This document shows, in pieces, positions 58,101 through 64,000 of a stretch of DNA of 64,000 nucleotides (position 1 is the stretch's first letter; every line of letters starts with the position of its first letter). Source of the stretch: Prorocentrum cordatum (taxonomy: Eukaryota > Sar > Dinophyceae > Prorocentrales > Prorocentraceae); the NCBI GenBank assembly GCA_963575745.1, contig CAUYUJ010020749.1, forward strand, positions 251,640-315,639, in the 5' to 3' direction. The position numbers and the translations under genes are program-made. The notes under the pieces were generated by a model. That model did not search any database, had not been told where the DNA came from, and saw nothing but the letters and a program-made list of their open reading frames with translations.

Positions 58101-61100
58101 GGTTGTGGTCCTAGGATGCCTGGTGGCCCCGCAGGAGGGCGCAGGTTCCTCTGCTGTGCATCTTGGATGCCTGCATGCACCGCCCACGGGTCAGCACGGT
58201 ATAGCTGATCGGTCAGTCCAGAAACGTCGGCTGATGTCAAATGGCTGTTGAGAGCTTGGACCCAGGACTGCTGGTCCGGCCTCCAAGGAGATGCTACCGT
58301 CGCCACCGGTGTGACTACTTGCTGCCATGAACCGTCCGAGGTGCCTACCGCGGGTGTCCCCGCTCCTGCGGGTGGCCCCGCCTCAGGCATGACCTCGTCC
58401 TCCTGGGCATTCATCATGAGGACTGTCTGTGTGTCGTACGGTCGTGGAGCAACATCTTGCTCGGTCATGACCAAATTGAATGGACGACCGTCCGTCTTAG
58501 CCCAGCCCTTGAGGTACATGGCATGATCTTCCATTACCGCCACAGTTCTGTCACACATTTTAAGTGGCAGGTAGTCATCAGTGCGAATCCTGTCCGCGGG
58601 TTGGCCCCGCCTCCGCGTCTTGTCATAAAACAGCGGATTGGTCCAGGCTTCGCCGACCCGATACTTCGCAATGCTCACTATCTGGAGAATATGATCGGGC
58701 GGTATACGTCCATCGTGGCCCCGTGTCATGACTATGTCATTTGCTGATCTCCATAGAGAGAAGCCACTGGACAGCATCTTGTTGATGCTGCAGAATATGA
58801 GCACCTCCGAGTCAGGACGGATGCCCGATTGAATCCTCGGGTCGCCCGGGAGGTAGGGGCAGCCATGCACAAATTGGCGCCCCCCCTTCCTCTTCGGGTT
58901 GTCCTGTGCGAGGCATGACAGGCCATTAGCAAGGATGTCCTTGACATACTCCCACTGCGTCCCGTGGATGAAATATACTGGGTCGTCTGGTTCTTTCATC
59001 CATGTTGTGATCGGCTTGTACAGCGACTCGGGACAGTGGATGCCTGGACTGCTGTGGCCGTTCGTGGCTCTGATGAAGTACTGTGGCCTGCGTGCCGTTG
59101 GTCGAAACCTGGGAGGCAGCAGCATACTGTCATCAACGCACTTCATCTGGAGCCTGCCCTTCTGCATGCCGTGATGGTCAACCATCTCACAGCAGTTTAG
59201 CAGCACCCAATACACGAATGACGGGTGGGGCCTGCCTTTGATCAGCACCTCGTGCATTTCACGATAGTGCTTATACTGATCATTTTCAGTCCAGTTTGTC
59301 AGCAGATCATCAACGACAACCCAGCCGTCGTATGGATCAAAAGTGCTGACCTTTTCGAAGTGTCGATTATGTTTGTCCTTGTAATATGGACTGTGGCGTA
59401 GAGCCGTTGAAAACCACATCGACACCTTGGTCATCTGCTCTTTACTCGGCAAGGTTGGATCCATGCCGTTCTGTGTCATGACCTTCAGGAGTGCTTCTTT
59501 ATGCTGCGCAGCGCGTAGTGGCGGCCTGTCTCGCAGCATGTTTCCCACTTTCTGTTGTTCGCGCTCCCAGTCGTTATGGCACTTGAAATTACGACGAACC
59601 GGACAATTAATGACTTCATATCGGTCCGTGTCGTCTGGAGTGACTCGTGGGTTGATGGGCTGTCTCGGGCCTTTGTCTACAATGCCTTGCCAATACAACT
59701 TGCATTCCAAAGGAATGACCCTCAGAACAGACATTATTGGCTGCCATGGTGCGGGTGGCCCCGCTAATGCAGCCGGCGGCGCCTTGACGGGTGGCCCCGC
59801 TAATGCAGCTGGCGCCGCTTTAATGGGTGGCCCTGCAGAACCTGCGGCTGTCGAGGCAGCTCCTGCAGATGACTCCGCGCCAGGGTTCGGGCGACCTTTG
59901 TCAGCAGCTGCATCATCAGTCAGTTTCTGTTGGTCGCCAAATTCTTTGAGGACTCTGAAGCGTTCTTCTCTGGAGAGAGTGCCTTCTGCGGGTGCCCCCG
60001 CTGTTACGGCTGGCGCCGCTTTAGCGGGTGGCCCCGCAGAGCCCTTGTCCTCCTTAGCCTTGGCGGCCGCTTCTGCCCGCACCGACCTCATCCCAGCTTC
60101 GGGCTTCGGCTGCGCTTTCATTCGTGCCGAACCTGGTCGTGGTGCAAGGCGTGGCTGATGCAGTGTTGGAGTCCAGTCACCTCGGAACGCTGCCTTAGGC
60201 TTGTCGCGAGCTTCGTCCTTGACATCGCCTTGGGTCGCCGGCGGCATCGGGGTCGATGGTCCAGCAAAAGCCTTCTTCCTCTCTGTCACGGACGGACCGG
60301 GAGGAGCTGCCGGCTTAGGATCGTCCGTCTTGGCAATCCCCCTGGCCTTCGCCCGCTCATGTGTGCCTTCGGGGCTCTTGGACGGTTGCCTTTTCGCAGG
60401 AGTCGGTGAAGACGAGGAGTCGGCTTTAGGTCTTGGCGGTGGTCTGCTGCTCTTGCCTGGTCGTGGACCAGGAGGGTCTCTAGGAGGGCCTTCTGGCTGG
60501 CCATGATCATGGATGACCTGCCTCATCTGGTCGATGTCGGCAGTACCCTTTATGGCCAGCTTGTACTTGCCATTCTCATGGCGGTAGAGTACCCTCGTGC
60601 AGAACCACTTCTGCGCCGAAGAACTGTAGTACCAGCAGGCGCTTCCGTCAGGGAATGGATTCTCTGAACCGTCTTCCGCCGCCCACTCTTCATTTAGCTC
60701 GGTGCGGTCAGTGCCGGCGGCGGACCCGGCAGCAGAGACAACGTCTATCCACTCGTCCGCAGATCCAGCGGCTGGTGCTGCTTCTGCGGGTGACCCCGCT
60801 TCCTTGCTGGATTCTGCGGGTGACCCCGCTTCCTTACTGGATTCTGCGGGTGACCCCGCTTCCTTATGGAATCGGCGGTTCCATTCCTTGAGGCGGTGGT
60901 CATTGGGAAGCTTTGCCCAATTTTCCTTGACGGTGTTGGCCACCTCTTCGGTCATAGGGACGCGATCGGCCTCAGTGATGCGCTTGCCCCCTCCAGGAAC
61001 CTCTTTGTTTGGATCATGGACGTTGCCAGCGTCGTCTCCGTGAGACCAATTCCACGGGGTCTCTCCGTGGTGAGGGCTCCTGGAGGGGCGGTCCATCGGA

Positions 61101-64000
61101 CACCTGCGCATGTGGCCTTTAAAGGGCTCACACTGACATACTTGCTTTCTGTACGTTTTGCGGTCAGTGATGATCTCCTGCTTCTTCGCCCTTTTGTCCC
61201 AGGCCTCTGGCGTCTTGGTCTTGCCGCCCTTGGTACGGATTATCGCGCCAGTCTCGTCCCTTTTGGTACAGTATTCCTTAGAATACCAGTGCCGAAGAGT
61301 ATCCATAGAGTAGCCGGGGTACCATCTTATGTACCAATCCGGCACCTGCTGAGCAGATACTCCAACGGAGTGCTCAGTGCTGTATGGATAGCCCGATTCA
61401 TCATGCGTAGGGCGTCTAGGAGCTGAGCGGCTCCTTCCGCGGGCTGGCCCCGCTGACGCACTACCACGTGTCACTGGCCTTTGATCGTCATGCTCTGAGT
61501 CTCGGGGAGGCGACGGTCGCCTGTCCCTCTTGGCGTACCGCATGTCCTCCGAGTCCTCTGAGCTGTCCTGGACCATGAACACGTTTTGATACGGGCTTCT
61601 GAAGTATCCGATGTCATTTAACTGCTCCATCGAGAGGTCGTTAATGTTCATTTGATCGCAACCTTGCATGAATACATCCATAGACCAAGCGGGTGGCCCC
61701 GCTGTTGTGTCTAGCATCTCTTCGGCGGGTGACCCCGCTAGAGCTTGGAGTGCTGTAAGCATCTGAGATGCTGACATGTTCGAATCCAAGTATGGACGTA
61801 GACGGGCAACTCCTGGGTGCGACAGCAGTTCGTTCATCGTCATCTGCTGCTGTGCTGGCGCACTCAAGAGTCGGATTGCTTCTGAAACCTGCTCTTGGAG
61901 CATGTCGTTATAATCTTCTTCGGATTCTTCGGAGTCGGAATACGCGGGATGGCCCCGCATTTCGTCATCGGCGTCTCCCATCTCCGAGCCAGCCCACGAC
62001 GGATTTGGCAGCAACGGCATGCCAATCACTTGTGGGGCCAGCGCGGCGGTGAGTTCTTCCTCTGTTGCCGGGACAGTCTCGGCTTCGGAGACCTCGTCAC
62101 CGGCGGGTGGCCCCGCTGGAAGACCGAACCAAGCATTGTACGCAATCTCATCGACCTCGTCCCAGCCGTGGAACTCGTCGAAGAGGGTCACTGCGTAGTC
62201 TTCCAGGGCCACAGTTGCTTCAGCATAGCGGGCCATCACGTAATACGTGGAGGAGCCCGCAGCGGGAACCGCTTCTGGATTGACGTAAAACTCGTAGTCA
62301 ATGTAATCTATGTCATCCATAAAAGAATTTTGAGCCAAGTGTACGGATCCCTTTCCTTTCCCCTTCGGGCATTGATCGCGCAAATGCTCTGTGCTACCGC
62401 ATGTATGACACTTCATAGTATTACCAGAAGCGTCCCTAGGGTTGCCCCTCCGCCCCTTTCCCTTACCGGAGGTCCGCCTGTGACCCCGACCTTTGCCTCC
62501 GATAAGAACTTCTTCAAAAGCCATATCAGTTAAGGACGTGAGGAAAGCAGTAATACCCCTACCATGCATACGGCGTCTGCGACCCCCTTTACCACGACCC
62601 TTTCCAAATTGTTTGAAATGTCGGCGTACTGCACGTCTCACCTTTCTGACTGGTTTCTTCATAAAGCGCCTCCAACGGCGTTTTGATTTGCGATAAGCCA
62701 TAAAGGCGGCTTCCGCCCTTTGCTGTTCAGAAAGGTGAGTGTCGTCCGCTGGATAGTCATTGCCAGCAGAGACTATTCCATTGTGCTCATCGTCAGATGA
62801 AGTATCTGTGTCAGTGCCAGATTCAAACGGTGAGGGTGGCTGAGACCATTGAGCGGATGACTCCGCTTGGCCCCAGAGGGTTGTGCCCGAGGGCGGGCTT
62901 GCAGTGTAGGCGGCGCCTGGCGAGTAGTTCGACCAGGCGTTTGCCTCAGCTGCCTCTGCCGATACCCGGCCGGTCTGCCCTAGAAGGGCAGTGGCCTCGT
63001 TGGGCATATCGGCTGGGTCAGCCCAGGGATTTGGCTCGCCAGGACCAGCGGGTGACCCCGCAGTCGTGGCATAGACACCTGCATGTGAGTGGTGCCCTGT
63101 GAAGATACCCGCTATGTTGCCAGGAGAGCGCTCGGCAACATGTCCGTAGTTCCTCATCCTGGTCAGCAGCCTGTCATAGTCTGCTTGTGTTCGGGGCATC
63201 TGATGATTGAAGGGCTCAAGCAGGTGTTGGGCTCGTGACGCGCCAACGCCTAACGCTCTGAAGAGAATCAGCGTTAGGATCTGAAAGTTGGGGATGACAA
63301 AGCCAACAGAGTTAGCCTCGTCACGGGCCATCTCGAATCGAGCTAATACCGAGTCGATTCGCTCGCCCCTTTCGACGCGGAAGTCGATAAGGGCCGTGCC
63401 AGAGTTGAGCTGGCGCTCATCTTCCAGATTTTCAAATTTGGTGCTCAGTAAGTACAGTATGTAGGTTACTGCATCCGTTGGCTGTCCATTGACAGTTACA
63501 CCATAATTGATGATCTGGGAGGGGACCTGCATGGCGATACGACGAGCCAGACCCTGAAGGCCTCGTTGTAGTGCTGCAGCTTGTTGTGGTGGTGTCATAT
63601 TGCCGCTCGTTACGTTTAACCATGCATGTACTTCGCGAACGTATTCGCGGAAAGGCGTAGTACCGGCAGGGTCCCATGAAGGGCCAGTAGTACGCGTGTC
63701 GTCCATCCCCTGCCGCATGTATCCCACAGCACATCCCATTATCACCCATAGAATGCCGAAGATAGTTATCTTGATCCAATGCATATGCATTTCGGCTTCG
63801 GTGATTGGTTTAGGCTGTGGTTTGTCAGGCTCTGGCGTGGTAGCCGTGAGGCGCCTGACCGGCACGGGATGCAGGTGGCCCCGCTGCGGGTAGCCCCGCA
63901 GGGTGACCACGTTCTCGATCGAGTTGCCGATTGGCATCTGGTGGAAGTCAGGAGTGAAGTAGCGCAGTGAAGTAGGAGAAAGCGTCTCGAGTTCGCGGGT
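55121..64000 (-). CDS. gag: retroelement ORF A: Gag, zinc knuckle, Tpt1-like, RING-H2, protease (partial)
   Basis: 2,938 aa from the ATG at 63937, but the frame is open to the window edge, so the true start may lie outside. In order: transmembrane segment ~53-73 (IFGILWVIMGCAVGYM); Gag-like helical region ~150-275; very basic stretch ~412-460; CCHC zinc knuckle C510-C513-H518-C523; acidic low-complexity linkers; a Trp-rich module ~855-970; a possible Tudor/SH3-like module ~1095-1145 (CWYYSSSAQKWF); a Tpt1/KptA-like domain ~1500-1760; coiled coil; RING-H2 ~2302-2351; second coiled coil; retropepsin-like protease with D2618 (LDIGSN, not the usual DTG/DSG). At least 36 hairpin units encode A-G-x-P-A-type linkers between these parts. 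It ends at a TGA in frame with ORF B. Confidence 0.9.
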   Translation of the reverse strand, partial: TRELETLSPTSLRYFTPDFHQMPIGNSIENVVTLRGYPQRGHLHPVPVRRLTATTPEPDKPQPKPITEAEMHMHWIKITIFGILWVIMGCAVGYMRQGMDDTRTTGPSWDPAGTTPFREYVREVHAWLNVTSGNMTPPQQAAALQRGLQGLARRIAMQVPSQIINYGVTVNGQPTDAVTYILYLLSTKFENLEDERQLNSGTALIDFRVERGERIDSVLARFEMARDEANSVGFVIPNFQILTLILFRALGVGASRAQHLLEPFNHQMPRTQADYDRLLTRMRNYGHVAERSPGNIAGIFTGHHSHAGVYATTAGSPAGPGEPNPWADPADMPNEATALLGQTGRVSAEAAEANAWSNYSPGAAYTASPPSGTTLWGQAESSAQWSQPPSPFESGTDTDTSSDDEHNGIVSAGNDYPADDTHLSEQQRAEAAFMAYRKSKRRWRRFMKKPVRKVRRAVRRHFKQFGKGRGKGGRRRRMHGRGITAFLTSLTDMAFEEVLIGGKGRGHRRTSGKGKGRRGNPRDASGNTMKCHTCGSTEHLRDQCPKGKGKGSVHLAQNSFMDDIDYIDYEFYVNPEAVPAAGSSTYYVMARYAEATVALEDYAVTLFDEFHGWDEVDEIAYNAWFGLPAGPPAGDEVSEAETVPATEEELTAALAPQVIGMPLLPNPSWAGSEMGDADDEMRGHPAYSDSEESEEDYNDMLQEQVSEAIRLLSAPAQQQMTMNELLSHPGVARLRPYLDSNMSASQMLTALQALAGSPAEEMLDTTAGPPAWSMDVFMQGCDQMNINDLSMEQLNDIGYFRSPYQNVFMVQDSSEDSEDMRYAKRDRRPSPPRDSEHDDQRPVTRGSASAGPARGRSRSAPRRPTHDESGYPYSTEHSVGVSAQQVPDWYIRWYPGYSMDTLRHWYSKEYCTKRDETGAIIRTKGGKTKTPEAWDKRAKKQEIITDRKTYRKQVCQCEPFKGHMRRCPMDRPSRSPHHGETPWNWSHGDDAGNVHDPNKEVPGGGKRITEADRVPMTEEVANTVKENWAKLPNDHRLKEWNRRFHKEAGSPAESSKEAGSPAESSKEAGSPAEAAPAAGSADEWIDVVSAAGSAAGTDRTELNEEWAAEDGSENPFPDGSACWYYSSSAQKWFCTRVLYRHENGKYKLAIKGTADIDQMRQVIHDHGQPEGPPRDPPGPRPGKSSRPPPRPKADSSSSPTPAKRQPSKSPEGTHERAKARGIAKTDDPKPAAPPGPSVTERKKAFAGPSTPMPPATQGDVKDEARDKPKAAFRGDWTPTLHQPRLAPRPGSARMKAQPKPEAGMRSVRAEAAAKAKEDKGSAGPPAKAAPAVTAGAPAEGTLSREERFRVLKEFGDQQKLTDDAAADKGRPNPGAESSAGAASTAAGSAGPPIKAAPAALAGPPVKAPPAALAGPPAPWQPIMSVLRVIPLECKLYWQGIVDKGPRQPINPRVTPDDTDRYEVINCPVRRNFKCHNDWEREQQKVGNMLRDRPPLRAAQHKEALLKVMTQNGMDPTLPSKEQMTKVSMWFSTALRHSPYYKDKHNRHFEKVSTFDPYDGWVVVDDLLTNWTENDQYKHYREMHEVLIKGRPHPSFVYWVLLNCCEMVDHHGMQKGRLQMKCVDDSMLLPPRFRPTARRPQYFIRATNGHSSPGIHCPESLYKPITTWMKEPDDPVYFIHGTQWEYVKDILANGLSCLAQDNPKRKGGRQFVHGCPYLPGDPRIQSGIRPDSEVLIFCSINKMLSSGFSLWRSANDIVMTRGHDGRIPPDHILQIVSIAKYRVGEAWTNPLFYDKTRRRGQPADRIRTDDYLPLKMCDRTVAVMEDHAMYLKGWAKTDGRPFNLVMTEQDVAPRPYDTQTVLMMNAQEDEVMPEAGPPAGAGTPAVGTSDGSWQQVVTPVATVASPWRPDQQSWVQALNSHLTSADVSGLTDQLYRADPWAVHAGIQDAQQRNLRPPAGPPGILGPQPQRPPQQAGVARFAPMGGSDGGSPFRTPPSETSENSLWQRLQAIRGNPALAAALQATTPFGTPRGSEGGVAAGTPAERTPAESSAHAGPPADGQQGSDYERRAANLRAQATFLQQQADRVPSLLRNRNIDVTNHGDFRPLWSWTSDDAPNADPTNPYRQVFIPGIASHPIYGWDNHGPAEAPAMDAPMYPEYYAQVNNTPMIAGPPANEYTRNLANEMFRLQYTRAVDAQSMPHYAYMPTPTDPETVVQPAGLAVPAALGSMPDYIRDVHNTQQAILASRQQARDNARLRQQRAIQRRIERDNQAGTPAGAGPPAEQTDRLPPPTPYREGETTFERQARTRPDVPTPVISDYNFTQCPICMDPYEMGTTVWRLACGHFFHDICWDRVAQQHVRNQRPGAPNEAPCAVCRGPGIITAHFPYAGQRDAESEQARQQERYVVDARELRRLREAVEALEARAAAPEQGIQMPILPTLRAQGPPAAGSPAEATPAATAGPPAEAAPAAKAGSPANGPPNPGFLRAMEANIRRSGRSGGGSRTSRVESPVSARSRASAESAEAAQFHNTFMINTEGLTYTRDVTDALPPGGEWTSTLSANYWVLEQEPITVEERRQYEQIWCTELTMSQWVLEQRLLKGTLGSQITYHTDDHGTMALAARTGTFFPDEDGMPCISFMLDIGSNVNIIGANTARTFQEVMARYNHKPAICTLSKTLYINGVGEGAAICRKMGNFKIGVQYANEASPRIEEYASNIAEGSGANLPAIWGLSAMEARDTIIVLKPGFQKVIFPSGEYTLKLGKGAKVLRAKKTPSGHLAIPCGLYDGAKSQTVTNTFTIRSSRDGYTETENDEDSVNAGPPAGVGAGSPAGVTAGQPAMGQSMTVTTDTFIVEPYLDKQLLEDTTRAIVDRTLNSWWKGQQCPEGTWPHMKDALKSKIFWAVQEAVNKWSPENQAGPPATPPPPPSCTGGGSTDLAGPTRVEIVSAAAPVTPAESSANSMPL
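55780..56110 (-). other. retropepsin-like aspartic protease region
   Basis: FMLDIGSNVNIIG carries the active-site Asp. A downstream WGLSAMEARDTIIV resembles the conserved Gly-Leu/hydrophobic tail of retroelement proteases. The second position of the triad is Ile instead of Thr/Ser, which is unusual. Confidence 0.7.
56577..56662 (-). repeat. 18-nt tandem hairpin array
   Basis: Five units in exact 18-nt register (56577, 56595, 56613, 56631, 56649) alternate GCGGG/CCCGC and GCGGC/GCCGC stems. They encode the AGSPA, AAPAA, AGPPA, ATPAA linker after the RING-H2 coiled coil. Confidence 0.92.
56880..57040 (-). other. RING-H2 finger
   Basis: CPIC, then CGHFFHDIC, then CAVC gives the full C3H2C3 ligand set. 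Coiled-coil-like Arg/Gln/Glu-rich segments flank it. RING-H2 domains normally recruit E2 enzymes for ubiquitin transfer; activity here is inferred. Confidence 0.9.
58660..59440 (-). other. Tpt1/KptA-like RNA 2'-phosphotransferase domain
   Basis: This part of ORF A follows the Tpt1 family layout: STALRHSP, then DGWVVVDDLL, RATNGHS, FIHGTQWEYVKDILANGLS, RQFVHG, SGIRPDSEVLIF, then FSLWRSANDIVMTRG and a DGRIPPDHI end. Family knowledge: Tpt1 uses NAD+ to remove a 2'-phosphate from RNA, with an Arg-His-Arg-Arg catalytic set. Candidates for all four are present: the RH of ALRHSP (~1513), the Arg of RATNGHS (~1621) and the Arg of RQFVHG (~1685). Activity is therefore plausible but inferred. Confidence 0.85.
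59751..59878 (-). repeat. 18-nt tandem hairpin array
   Basis: Five units in exact 18-nt register (59751, 59769, 59787, 59805, 59823), then one at 59865. They lie just upstream (in the protein) of the Tpt1-like domain. Several units carry right-arm C-to-T changes that give G-U pairs in the sense RNA. Confidence 0.9.
59988..60037 (-). repeat. 18-nt tandem hairpin array
   Basis: Three units at 59988, 60006 and 60024 encode AGAPA, AAPAV and AGPPA. Confidence 0.88.
60768..60859 (-). repeat. 30-nt tandem repeat containing hairpin units
   Basis: Hairpins at 60786, 60816 and 60846 are separated by 16-nt spacers (TTCCTTACTGGATTCT type), encoding three copies of a 10-residue AGSPAESSKE repeat. A further unit at 60768 continues the 18-nt register. 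Confidence 0.92.
62366..62412 (-). other. CCHC zinc knuckle
   Basis: C-x2-C-x4-H-x4-C (CHTCGSTEHLRDQC) lies in a Gly/Lys/Arg-rich setting, as in nucleocapsid parts of Gag. It presumably binds element RNA. Confidence 0.93.

Larger units (their letters stand above)
48561..63899 (-). repeat. dispersed 14-nt hairpin units in the retroelement coding sequence
   Basis: Fifty-two units counted by eye. Plus-strand form: GCGGG-TNNC-CCCGC and variants. First bases: 48561, 49081, 50531, 51187, 52594, 52612, 52630, 52648, 53742, 53982, 53997, 55140, 55254, 55497, 55521, 55545, 56577-56649 (x5), 57159, 57177, 57483, 57831, 57849, 57876, 58350, 58368, 58596, 59751-59823 (x5), 59865, 59988, 60006, 60024, 60768, 60786, 60816, 60846, 61439, 61689, 61725, 61944, 62103, 62853, 63048, 63871, 63886. 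The sense RNA has a 5-bp stem and usually a GNNA loop. 58596, 61439 and 61944 are 15 nt with a 5-nt loop. Confidence 0.88.
48138..64000 (-). mobile_element. giant Ty1/copia-like retroelement (5' end outside window)
   Basis: Integrase lies before reverse transcriptase and RNase H, which is the Ty1/copia order. Gag-like, zinc-knuckle and protease regions lie upstream. Unlike ordinary copia elements with roughly 1,300-1,700-residue polyproteins, this one has over 15 kb of coding sequence with extra enzymatic domains. The three annotated frames are separated by one TGA (55121-55123) and one single-base frame change (52684-52700). Catalytic residues are largely intact, so the copy is young or the breaks are recoded. 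The coding frame is still open at the right edge. Long terminal repeats could not be identified because only one end is present. 48138 is taken as the left limit because the 90-bp array stops there. Confidence 0.92.

Noticed and set aside
1-64000. tRNA, rRNA, 5S and telomeric repeats
   Set aside because: I looked for B-box-type GGTTCGANTCC words, rRNA core words and TTTAGGG arrays on both strands and found none I could support by eye.

Overview
The window looks like a piece of a dinoflagellate nuclear genome. The strongest evidence is an exact 22-nt match to the dinoflagellate trans-spliced leader at 14744-14765. It sits directly in front of a decayed, intronless gene copy, which is the classic mark of a reverse-transcribed and reinserted mRNA. 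GC-rich sequence, very low gene density, abundant mini- and microsatellites, several dispersed repeat families and a large Ty1/copia-type retroelement all agree with this. No bacterial, organellar or rRNA signature was seen.

Layout. 1-48137 is almost entirely repetitive or unassigned DNA. It holds a ~79-bp array (3355-4205), a homogenised 773-bp array (9045-11910), a 29-bp minisatellite built as two opposed arms (22571-24445) and a 90-bp array (47728-48137). It also holds two copies of a ~950-bp dispersed repeat (17595-18560, 39122-40085) with diverged relatives, two copies of a 174-bp foldback/MITE-like element (31550-31723, 40826-40999) and a ~150-bp repeat present at least 14 times. Only one stretch with a good coding look, 19190-20965 on the minus strand, survives here, and it is split across frames.

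48138-64000 is one giant Ty1/copia-like retroelement read on the minus strand and cut by the right edge of the window. It is annotated as three open reading frames. ORF A and ORF B lie in the same frame, separated by a single TGA. ORF B and ORF C are joined by a one-base frame change. Together they span over 15 kb and about 5,100 codons. Protein order: transmembrane segment, Gag-like region, basic region, CCHC zinc knuckle, possible Tudor/SH3-like module, a Tpt1/KptA-type RNA 2'-phosphotransferase domain, a RING-H2 finger, a retropepsin-like protease, two cytosine-methyltransferase-like Rossmann regions, two tandem zinc motifs, then integrase, reverse transcriptase and RNase H.

The most unusual signal is a 14-nt hairpin unit scattered at least 52 times through the element's coding sequence and not noticed elsewhere in the window. 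In the sense RNA it is a 5-bp stem, GCGG(G/C/A) paired with (C/G/T)CCGC, capped mostly by a GNNA tetraloop. The fifth pair covaries as G-C, C-G or A-T. About 45 of 52 units are read in the same phase, giving the linker peptide A-(G/A/E/D)-x-(P/A/S)-A, and many lie in exact 18-nt tandem registers between protein domains.
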